NCBI GenBank assembly: GCA_051011135.1
Contig: JBPCUO010000027.1
Span: 1-25,410 of the forward strand
Direction: 5' to 3'
Length of the DNA stretch: 25,410 nucleotides
Origin: JACOND01 sp051011135
GTDB taxonomy: Bacteria > Bdellovibrionota > Bdellovibrionia > Bdellovibrionales > UBA1609
Each line of letters opens with the position of its first letter. Position 1 is the stretch's first letter. Positions 1-5,508 of this stretch are shown here, in pieces. The notes below the pieces were generated by a model. The model was not told the origin of the DNA. It worked only from the letters and a program-made list of their open reading frames with translations, and did no database searches. The position numbers and the translations under genes were made by a program.

Positions 1-999
1 CCTTCTTACTGGATGGAAAAAGCAGCAAAACAAGATCATACAGGAGCTCAAGCGACTCTTGCCTACTATTATTTGCATGGAGCTTACGATATTGAACAAG
101 ATAATGTTCAAGCTTGGGCATGGGCAAAGCGAGCTTTTACAAATGATTCTTCTTACAAGGGTGAAAAGTTTAGTGATTTTATGCAGAATAAAACTCTTGC
201 TGATGAAATTTTAATACAATCTAAAGAACAAATGAATGCTGAGGAACGAACTCGTGCTAAAAAACTGAGTTCTGATCTTAGAAAAAAATATGCAAAAAAT
301 ATAACAAATCCACAAATAGAAAAAGATATTGTTGTGACTTCTATTAAAGTATTTATTTTATGGAAACTTGGTGGAAGAATCTTTGGTAACAAAACTCTAA
401 GAAATTTAAAAAGAGATTACAGAGCGACATTAAGATCTAATAAAAAGAATTTTAAAAATAAATCTGAATTGAATGCTAGAAACCAAGCCGCTAAAACAGA
501 ATACAATACTGTTGTTAAAAACCTTAACACTAGGTTAAGAGAAAAAAGAAGAGCAAAAGCAGATACGAAAAAAACAACAAAAAGAAGAGCAGTAGTAGCG
601 GTGAACAAAGCAAGAGCAGAAGTGAAAAGAGCAAAAGCAGCATTAGTAGCAGTGAAAAGAGGAAATATGAAAGGAAATGTGAGAAAAGTAGCATTGGACA
701 AAGCAAAAGCAGAATTGAAAAGAGCGAAAACAGCATTGAAAAGAGCAAGAGCAGCATTGGACAATCCAAAATCAAAAACTCTTGGAGCAGGAAGTGAAAG
801 ATTTAGACAAGGAGTTCGAACGCGTGAACAAGGAAGTGCAATAAGTAAAAAAGGGGCTCAAATAAATAAGGAAGGGGCTCAAATGAATAATATAGACGGA
901 TTAAAACTCCAATTACAAGGACACGGTCAACAACTTAAAGGCATGGATCAACAACTTAAAGGCACTGGTCAAATGATTAAAGGCTCAGTAAGTAAATAA
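1..999 (+). CDS. Sel1-repeat protein with long basic tail, copy 1 (5' end outside window)
   Basis: The reading frame is open from base 1, and its first residues (PSYWMEKAAKQDH) match the middle of the three paralogues downstream. The N-terminus therefore lies outside the window, and the ATG at 13 is an internal methionine. What is visible is the last Sel1 repeat with the family pattern EQDNVQAWAWAKRA. It is followed by a short hydrophobic segment (around IVVTSIKVFILW) and then about 190 residues dominated by Lys, Arg and Ala, likely helical or coiled coil. The extreme C-terminus has three 7-residue repeats (GQQLKGM, DQQLKGT, GQMIKGS). Sel1 repeats are TPR-like helical pairs that mediate protein contacts. 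The function of this protein is unknown. The basic tail shows no clear similarity to the other copies, although the upstream part is near-identical. Confidence 0.85.
   Translation, partial: PSYWMEKAAKQDHTGAQATLAYYYLHGAYDIEQDNVQAWAWAKRAFTNDSSYKGEKFSDFMQNKTLADEILIQSKEQMNAEERTRAKKLSSDLRKKYAKNITNPQIEKDIVVTSIKVFILWKLGGRIFGNKTLRNLKRDYRATLRSNKKNFKNKSELNARNQAAKTEYNTVVKNLNTRLREKRRAKADTKKTTKRRAVVAVNKARAEVKRAKAALVAVKRGNMKGNVRKVALDKAKAELKRAKTALKRARAALDNPKSKTLGAGSERFRQGVRTREQGSAISKKGAQINKEGAQMNNIDGLKLQLQGHGQQLKGMDQQLKGTGQMIKGSVSK
925..987 (+). repeat. Three tandem 21-bp repeats in the tail of Sel1 copy 1
   Basis: Three in-frame 21-bp units (925-945, 946-966, 967-987) encode GQQLKGM, DQQLKGT and GQMIKGS. 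The first two are nearly identical at DNA level and the third has drifted. The 7-residue period suits an amphipathic helix or coiled coil. Confidence 0.75.
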
Positions 1000-1030
1000 A
1001 AAATAACTCATTCCAAAATATAATTTTAAA

Positions 1031-1064
1031 AATCAAGAGGCTTATGGTCTCTTGATTTTTTTTT
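1031..1064 (+). terminator. Rho-independent terminator of Sel1 copy 1
   Basis: A perfect 9-bp stem, AATCAAGAG (1031-1039) with CTCTTGATT (1049-1057), encloses the loop GCTTATGGT and is followed by a T run. Flanking A and T runs extend the stem. The same hairpin, with the same loop sequence, recurs after copies 3 and 4. Confidence 0.9.
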
Positions 1065-1070
1065 ACTCAA

Positions 1071-1116
1071 AATCATAACCAACACCCTATTTTGAAATCT
1101 GGTTATGATTTTTTTA
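1071..1116 (+). terminator. Second, tandem terminator after Sel1 copy 1
   Basis: A 10-bp perfect stem, AATCATAACC (1071-1080) with GGTTATGATT (1101-1110), has a 20-nt loop and a T run. It lies 7 bp after the first terminator's T run. A one-mismatch version recurs after copy 3 at 4043-4085, so the pair was duplicated together. Confidence 0.75.
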
Positions 1117-1221
1117 TAAAAAAAATCCTACAAAGTTATTTCAAATAAAGTTATGCAATCCCTTTTTTTAATATCTCATTTTGAGACATTAAAATAAAGC
1201 ATGGGGAAAAACTCTCATTTC

Positions 1222-1284
1222 AAAAAAAAAAAAAACGAAGCAAAATAACTTTGTTTCTGGCTTTTAAAGACCGATAATGAATCT
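1222..1284 (+). promoter_or_regulatory. Conserved upstream cassette and putative promoter of Sel1 copy 2
   Basis: An uninterrupted A14 tract (1222-1235) is followed 37 nt later by GATAAT (1273-1278) inside the motif TTTTAAAGACCGATAATGAA. The arrangement and the motif are repeated exactly upstream of copy 3. GATAAT is a good -10 match. The sequence at the expected -35 position (TTTGTT) is weak, so the A tract may act as an UP element. A TATCTCATTTTGAGACAT element, with a small inverted repeat, lies further upstream at 1172-1189. If GATAAT is the -10, the transcript starts close to the AGGAG at 1285-1289. Confidence 0.55.
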
Positions 1285-1296
1285 AGGAGTTTTATT

Positions 1297-2349
1297 ATGC
1301 AATATTTATTAAGCCTATTTTTAGTATTAATCACCCACTCGAGCTTAGCCCTTAAACAACCAAAACATTTAGCAGATCTTAAAAAGTTACATGAAAGTGG
1401 TAAAGATTTATATAAGAATAAAAATGCAAATTATGAATCTTTTAAAAAAGTATTTGATAAAAAAAATTTCTATAAAGTAAATAAAGAAAGTTTCTATAAA
1501 AACATGCATAAAAATACTGATTTTTCCTATAAAGAAAAATACTTAAAACCTTTGGCCCAAAAAGGCAATCCTAAAGATCAAGTTCGTTTAGGGCTTGCTT
1601 ATTATCACGAATCTCAAAAAGAAAAATCTTTGGAATGGATGAAAAAAGCAGCAAAACAAAACGATGCTGAGGCTCAATTTTACTTAGCCGCTTTATTTTA
1701 TAAAGAGGGTACATTTGTAAAAAGAGATAACAAAAAAGCAATGAACATCATGTTCAAATCTGCTACAAAAGGACTAGCTAAAGCTCAGTTTGTTTTTGGA
1801 AGCTGGCTTGAAGATTTACTAGATCGTTATCCAGAGTATGCAGATAAAAATCCGGTAGAATGGAAAACACCTGCTTATTGGATGAAAAAAGCAGCAAAAC
1901 AAGATCATACAGCAGCTCAAGCAGTTCTTGCCTATTATTATTTATTTGGAATTTATAATATTGAACAAGATAATGTTCGAGCTTATGCATGGGCACATCG
2001 GGCTTTAACAAATGATTCTTCTTTTGCTGGTGAAAAGTTCGAGGATTTTATGCAAAATAAATTATTTGCTCGTAAAATTTTAGCAGAATCTACAAAAGGA
2101 ATGGATGCTGATACAATAGGTCGTGCTCAAAAATTAAGTTATAATCTTAGAAAATATGCAAAAAATGTGCATAATCAACAAGTAACAAAAGATATTATTG
2201 CGGGCTCTATTGTAACATATATTACATGGAGAATTGGTGGAAGAATGGTTGGCGGAAAGATACTTCGTAAAAAATTTTTTAAACCAAGAAAAGCAAGAAG
2301 CCTTAATCAAAATATAAAATCACGCGTAACAGGAAAAACACAAAAGTAA
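1297..2349 (+). CDS. Secreted or membrane Sel1-repeat protein, copy 2 (short tail)
   Basis: This 350-residue protein starts at an ATG 7 nt after a clear AGGAG. Residues 1-18 look like a Sec signal peptide ending in SLA, as in the two other complete copies. Residues 20-60 are a charged linker shared with copy 3 (LHESGKDLYKN). Residues about 87-240 hold about four Sel1 repeats, with the patterns AQKGNPKDQVRLGLAYY, AAKQNDAEAQFYLAALFY, KGLAKAQFVFGSW and AAKQDHTAAQAVLAYYY. Residues about 300-315 are a short hydrophobic stretch. The basic tail is only about 30 residues, against 110-190 in the other copies. The downstream terminator is decayed. The gene is a member of a recent tandem family. Sel1 proteins often serve as interaction scaffolds in envelope or host-contact processes, but no specific role can be assigned here. 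Confidence 0.9.
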   Translation: MQYLLSLFLVLITHSSLALKQPKHLADLKKLHESGKDLYKNKNANYESFKKVFDKKNFYKVNKESFYKNMHKNTDFSYKEKYLKPLAQKGNPKDQVRLGLAYYHESQKEKSLEWMKKAAKQNDAEAQFYLAALFYKEGTFVKRDNKKAMNIMFKSATKGLAKAQFVFGSWLEDLLDRYPEYADKNPVEWKTPAYWMKKAAKQDHTAAQAVLAYYYLFGIYNIEQDNVRAYAWAHRALTNDSSFAGEKFEDFMQNKLFARKILAESTKGMDADTIGRAQKLSYNLRKYAKNVHNQQVTKDIIAGSIVTYITWRIGGRMVGGKILRKKFFKPRKARSLNQNIKSRVTGKTQK

Positions 2350-2369
2350 ATTAACTTATTAAAACATTA

Positions 2370-2392
2370 AATCAAGAGACTTATGGTCTTTT
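2370..2392 (+). terminator. Decayed terminator remnant after Sel1 copy 2
   Basis: The left arm AATCAAGAG and most of the loop (CTTATGGT) of the array terminator are present. The right arm has changed to CTTTTCAGT and there is no long T run. A weaker shifted stem (AAGAGAC with GTCTTTT, one G-U pair) is possible. The second hairpin found after copies 1 and 3 is missing. Read-through into copy 3 is plausible. Confidence 0.45.
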
Positions 2393-2458
2393 CAGTATCT
2401 CATTTTGAAACATACAAGGCTTTAGTCTTAGATAAAGAAGCAAAAAAACCCTCATTTC

Positions 2459-2521
2459 AAAAAAAAAAAAAAGATGAAAAAAACACTTCTTTTTTAACTT
2501 TTAAAGACCGATAATGAATCT
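2459..2521 (+). promoter_or_regulatory. Conserved upstream cassette and putative promoter of Sel1 copy 3
   Basis: A14 (2459-2472) lies exactly 37 nt before GATAAT (2510-2515), in the same context TTTTAAAGACCGATAATGAA as upstream of copy 2. The intervening 37 nt diverge in their first part, so the fixed spacing stands out. The TATCTCATTTTGAAACAT element is at 2396-2413. The gene start is 32 nt after the hexamer, against 18 nt for copy 2, because of an insertion before the AAGGAG. Confidence 0.55.
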
Positions 2522-2547
2522 GTAATCAAATAAAAAGGAGTTTTATT

Positions 2548-3975
2548 ATGCGATATTTATTAAACCTATCTTTAGTACTAGCCGCTCATATGAGTTTAGC
2601 TTTCGGTCCCCCAACACATATAACAGACCTTGAAAAGTTACATGAAAGTGGTAAAGATTTATACAAGAACAGAAATGCGACTTATGAATCTTTTAAAAAA
2701 GTATTTGAAAAAGAAAATTTAACTAAATACTATCAAAGCAAAAAAAGTAGTGCCGTAGATGCTGTTCTTTTAAATGAACAAAAAGCTTTAGCCCAAAAAG
2801 GCAATCCTGAAGCTCAAGTACGCTTAGGGCTTTCTTTATATCATAGAGTTCAAAAGCAAGACAGTTTGTATTGGATTCAAAAAGCAGCCGATCAAAATTA
2901 TGCTGAAGCTCAATTTTACTTAGCCTCTTTATTTTATAAAGATGGTGTAAGGGTAAAAAAAGACAATAACAAAGCAATGAACCTAATGTTAAAAGCTGCC
3001 AATCAAGGAATGGCTAATGCTCAATTTGTTTTTGGAAGCTGGCTTGATGATTTACTAGAAAATTACTCAAACTATCAGGATCAAAATCCAGTAGAATGGA
3101 AAACTCCTTCTTACTGGATGGAAAAAGCAGCAAAACAAGATCATACAGCAGCTCAAGCAGTTCTTGCCTACAATTATTTACATGGAATTTATGGCGTTGA
3201 ACAAGATAATATTCAAGCTTACGCATGGGCCTTCCGAGCTTTAATAAATGATTCTTCTTATAATGGTGAAAGATTTTGGGAATTTGTACAGAACAAACAA
3301 CTTGCTCGTCAAGTTTTAGCACAATCTAAAAAACAAATGAATGCTGAGGAACTAACTAAGGCTAAAAACATGGATTCTACTCTTAGAAAACATGCAAAAA
3401 ATGTACATAATCCACGAATAACAAAAGATATTGTTGCAGGTTCTGTTATAGCATTTGTTACATGGAAACTTGGTGGTAAGGTATTTGGTAGAAAAATTCC
3501 TAAACATCTAAAAAAAGATTACAATGCTAGGTTAAACGCTAACAAAAGAAATTTCAGATCTACATCAAAACAAAATTGGAGAAATTTAAAAGGTGCTTTA
3601 AGATCTAATAAGAAAAGCCCGGGGAAAACACGAGCAGAAAAAAGAGCAGCGAGAAAAAAACTTGTAAATGAACACAATAGCACTGTAAAAAAAACTAGAT
3701 CTGATTTAAATGCTCAAAACAGAGCAGCGAGAACTCAAAGAAATTCTGATGCTAAAAAATTCAACGCTGGTTTAAAAGGAAAAACAAGAGCAGAAAAAAG
3801 AGCAGCGAGAAAAGCAGCAAAGAAAGCCTGGACAAACCCGACAAAAAAACCAGCGCGAAAACCGACAAATAAACCAGTAGAAAAAGCAGATACAAAAAAA
3901 CCGGAAAATACAGGAAAAGACATTTTAGATAAATTAGAAACAGCAGCAGATGTTGTTACAGATGTTGTAAAATAA
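2548..3975 (+). CDS. Secreted or membrane Sel1-repeat protein, copy 3 (long basic tail)
   Basis: This 475-residue protein starts at ATG 2548 after AAGGAG (2535-2540). It has a signal peptide at residues 1-18 ending in SLA. A charged linker is shared with copy 2, and Sel1 repeats span about residues 80-235. A short hydrophobic segment (IVAGSVIAFVTW, about 295-306) follows. Residues about 315-450 are extremely Lys/Arg/Ala-rich and contain the 11-residue unit KTRAEKRAARK twice (residues 360-370 and 412-422). A Pro/Lys stretch (KKPARKPTNKPVEK) follows, and the protein ends in an acidic-amphipathic segment (ILDKLETAADVVTDVVK) reminiscent of the end of copy 4. If the signal peptide is cleaved and the hydrophobic stretch spans the membrane, the Sel1 module would be periplasmic and the tail cytoplasmic, but the segment is short for a membrane helix. 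Function unknown. Confidence 0.9.
   Translation: MRYLLNLSLVLAAHMSLAFGPPTHITDLEKLHESGKDLYKNRNATYESFKKVFEKENLTKYYQSKKSSAVDAVLLNEQKALAQKGNPEAQVRLGLSLYHRVQKQDSLYWIQKAADQNYAEAQFYLASLFYKDGVRVKKDNNKAMNLMLKAANQGMANAQFVFGSWLDDLLENYSNYQDQNPVEWKTPSYWMEKAAKQDHTAAQAVLAYNYLHGIYGVEQDNIQAYAWAFRALINDSSYNGERFWEFVQNKQLARQVLAQSKKQMNAEELTKAKNMDSTLRKHAKNVHNPRITKDIVAGSVIAFVTWKLGGKVFGRKIPKHLKKDYNARLNANKRNFRSTSKQNWRNLKGALRSNKKSPGKTRAEKRAARKKLVNEHNSTVKKTRSDLNAQNRAARTQRNSDAKKFNAGLKGKTRAEKRAARKAAKKAWTNPTKKPARKPTNKPVEKADTKKPENTGKDILDKLETAADVVTDVVK
3625..3657 (+). repeat. 33-bp repeat unit, first copy, in Sel1 copy 3
   Basis: This in-frame 33-bp unit encodes KTRAEKRAARK. It matches the unit at 3781-3813 at 32 of 33 bases, 156 bp away, although the sequence between them is unrelated. 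Confidence 0.85.
3781..3813 (+). repeat. 33-bp repeat unit, second copy, in Sel1 copy 3
   Basis: Second copy of the KTRAEKRAARK-encoding unit, differing by one silent base (CGA versus AGA arginine codon). The near-identity despite synonymous freedom points to recent duplication or gene conversion. Confidence 0.85.
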
Positions 3976-4002
3976 ACTAGAAAACTAAATACAAATTTTA
4001 AA

Positions 4003-4033
4003 AATCAAGAGGCTTATGGTCTCTTGATTTTTT
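4003..4033 (+). terminator. Rho-independent terminator of Sel1 copy 3
   Basis: The 9-bp stem AATCAAGAG (4003-4011) with CTCTTGATT (4021-4029), loop GCTTATGGT and T run is identical in stem and loop to the hairpin at 1031-1057. Confidence 0.9.
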
Positions 4034-4042
4034 CTGACTTAA

Positions 4043-4085
4043 AATCATAACCAACACCCTATTTTTGGGATCTGTTTATGATTTT
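4043..4085 (+). terminator. Second, imperfect terminator after Sel1 copy 3
   Basis: AATCATAACC (4043-4052) pairs with GTTTATGATT (4074-4083) with one mismatch, followed by a short T run. It is the counterpart of the tandem hairpin at 1071-1110. Confidence 0.55.
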
Positions 4086-4136
4086 AAAAGAATGAATTGA
4101 TTGTAAATTTTTCCTATTTGCCAGTGGTTTTTTCAC

Positions 4137-4161
4137 TAAATCTTTAAAAAAACCCGATAAT
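4137..4161 (+). promoter_or_regulatory. Weak promoter candidate upstream of Sel1 copy 4
   Basis: CTTTAAAAAAACCCGATAAT resembles the TTTTAAAGACCGATAAT core upstream of copies 2 and 3, with GATAAT at 4156-4161. It is 95 nt before the ATG and has no A14 tract. A second candidate lies closer: TTTCTGGCTTAAAACCATTAAAT (4199-4221) aligns to TTTCTGGCTTTTAAAGACC upstream of copy 2. Which one is used cannot be decided from sequence. Confidence 0.3.
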
Positions 4162-4256
4162 TCTTAAAAAATCCTTAAAAATTAAAAAAATCCTTTTCTT
4201 TCTGGCTTAAAACCATTAAATAAAGAACTCAAAGAAACATATAAAAAGGAGTATTT

Positions 4257-5438
4257 ATGAAACATTTATTACTATTATCTTTGGTTTTTACAGTTCCTGC
4301 TAGCTTGGCTTCTGGTTTTGTTAGTGAAACTTGGGATAACACAAAAGATTATGCGCTTGAAAAAGCAGAACAAGGAAATCCTAATTATTGGATTGAGCAA
4401 GCAGAACAAGGAAATGCTGAGGCTCAACTTATAGTAGGGCTTGCTTATTCCAAAACAGTATTTTGGAAACAAAAAAGTTTTTATTGGGTTCAAGAAGCCG
4501 CTAATCAAAATTACGCTCCTGCTCAATTCTATCTGGCTTTATTTTATAAAAAAGCTTATGGCGTTGAAAAAGATCAAGAAAAAGCAATGAGCCTGATGCT
4601 AGAAGTAGCAAATAAAGGATTGGCTCAAGCTGAATTCATGTTTGGAAAATGGCTTGGTGAAGTTGTAGAAAACTATCCATCAAGTTGGAAAGATTTTCCA
4701 GCAGATTGGAACACTCCTTCTTATTGGATGGAAAAAGCAGCAAAACAAGATCATTCAGGAGCTCAAGTCGCTCTTGCTTATTCGTACTTATATGGAAGTT
4801 ATGATGTTCAACAAGACAATGTTCAAGCTTATGCATGGGCAAAGCGCGCTCGTTGGAATGATTCTTCTTATAGTGGTGAGCATTTATCTGATTTTACAAA
4901 CTATAAAAAAGTATCTTGGGAAATTACAACAGCAGCAAAAGCAAAAATGAATGATGAACAACTTGCTGAAGCTAAAAATCGTAGTTTTGAACTTAACCAA
5001 TATAAAAACAATGTATCTAATCCAGAAATAGTCTTAGATAGTGTTGCAACAGTATTCGTAACTGTCGTAGCATGGAAACTTGCGAAAAGAATGTTTAGAA
5101 CAAACAAGTCTATAGTTGCTAGAAATGCAAAAGCAGCAAAGAAAGCAAATAAAAGAGCAGCAAGTGTAGCAAAGAAAGCAAATAAAAGAGTGAACAGCGC
5201 AAACAAGCAAGCAACAAGCGCAAGCAATCAAGCAACGAAAGCAAATGATAAAATAATAAACACAATCAACAAATCAAATCCAAAGGCAGCTCCAAGAACT
5301 AATCCAGTAAGAACACAAGCAGCTCCAAGAACTAATCCAGCGCAAACACAAGCAGCTCCAAAGGCAGCAAACAAAGTTGATGATGCAGTTGATTTTGCAG
5401 ATGATGCTATACAAGTTGTAAAGGTACCAGGTAGTTAA
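4257..5438 (+). CDS. Secreted or membrane Sel1-repeat protein, copy 4 (most diverged)
   Basis: This 393-residue protein starts at ATG 4257 after AAGGAG (4246-4251). The signal peptide (residues 1-18, ending SLA) matches the family, but the charged linker of copies 2 and 3 is absent. Sel1 repeats run from about residue 38 to 205, including NPNYWIEQAEQGNAEAQ, AANQNYAPAQFYLALFY and the hallmark TPSYWMEKAAKQDH. A hydrophobic stretch (SVATVFVTVVAW, about 262-273) precedes an Ala/Lys/Asn-rich tail. The tail carries 11-residue repeats of two kinds: AKKANKR-type at 295-316 and AAPRTNP-type at 344-365. The C-terminus (VDDAVDFADDAIQVVK) is acidic, like the end of copy 3. Function unknown. This is the last member of the array before the convergent metG gene. 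Confidence 0.9.
   Translation: MKHLLLLSLVFTVPASLASGFVSETWDNTKDYALEKAEQGNPNYWIEQAEQGNAEAQLIVGLAYSKTVFWKQKSFYWVQEAANQNYAPAQFYLALFYKKAYGVEKDQEKAMSLMLEVANKGLAQAEFMFGKWLGEVVENYPSSWKDFPADWNTPSYWMEKAAKQDHSGAQVALAYSYLYGSYDVQQDNVQAYAWAKRARWNDSSYSGEHLSDFTNYKKVSWEITTAAKAKMNDEQLAEAKNRSFELNQYKNNVSNPEIVLDSVATVFVTVVAWKLAKRMFRTNKSIVARNAKAAKKANKRAASVAKKANKRVNSANKQATSASNQATKANDKIINTINKSNPKAAPRTNPVRTQAAPRTNPAQTQAAPKAANKVDDAVDFADDAIQVVKVPGS
5136..5190 (+). repeat. 33-bp-period repeats (AKKANKR units) in Sel1 copy 4
   Basis: A 22-bp sequence is perfectly repeated at 5136-5157 and 5169-5190, a 33-bp period, encoding AKKANKR at 11-residue spacing. The period equals that of the second repeat type in this gene and the unit length in copy 3. 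Confidence 0.8.
5286..5364 (+). repeat. 33-bp-period repeats (AAPRTNP units) in Sel1 copy 4
   Basis: Two full 33-bp units (5286-5318, 5319-5351) encode AAPRTNPVRTQ and AAPRTNPAQTQ. A partial third unit encodes AAPK. The Pro-rich content suggests an extended linker. Confidence 0.8.
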
Positions 5439-5475
5439 TTATTTGATATAAACTTTAAAAAATACAAACTTAAAA

Positions 5476-5508
5476 AATCAAGAGGCTTATGGTCTCTTGA
5501 TTTTTTTT
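5476..5508. terminator. Bidirectional terminator shared by Sel1 copy 4 and metG
   Basis: The array hairpin recurs: AATCAAGAG (5476-5484), loop GCTTATGGT, CTCTTGATT (5494-5502). An A run lies on the left and a T run on the right, so it can stop transcription from both strands. The metG stop codon (minus strand, 5507-5509) sits in the T run. Confidence 0.85.

Noticed and set aside
417..775. Two minus-strand open frames opposite the tail of Sel1 copy 1, encoding Leu/Phe/Ala-rich, membrane-like peptides
   Set aside because: They are the complement of a Lys/Ala-rich coding stretch; the hydrophobic composition is a by-product of AAA/GCA codons read in reverse. No ribosome binding site or promoter was seen.
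13..999. Sel1 copy 1 as a complete 328-residue gene starting at ATG 13
   Set aside because: The frame is open to base 1 and upstream residues PSYW match the interior of the paralogues, so the N-terminus is missing.
1261..1284. Sigma-28 (FliA) promoter upstream of Sel1 copy 2
   Set aside because: CCGATAA matches the FliA -10, but no TAAAG-type -35 occurs at the required spacing in either copy. I kept it only as a generic promoter candidate.
3625..3813. CRISPR-like direct repeats
   Set aside because: Only two units, in frame within a coding tail, with no regular spacers and no cas genes.
4123..4138. Hairpin around CAGTGGTTTTTTCACT upstream of Sel1 copy 4
   Set aside because: The stem is only 4-5 bp and is not repeated in the other gaps; it is expected by chance in AT-rich DNA.
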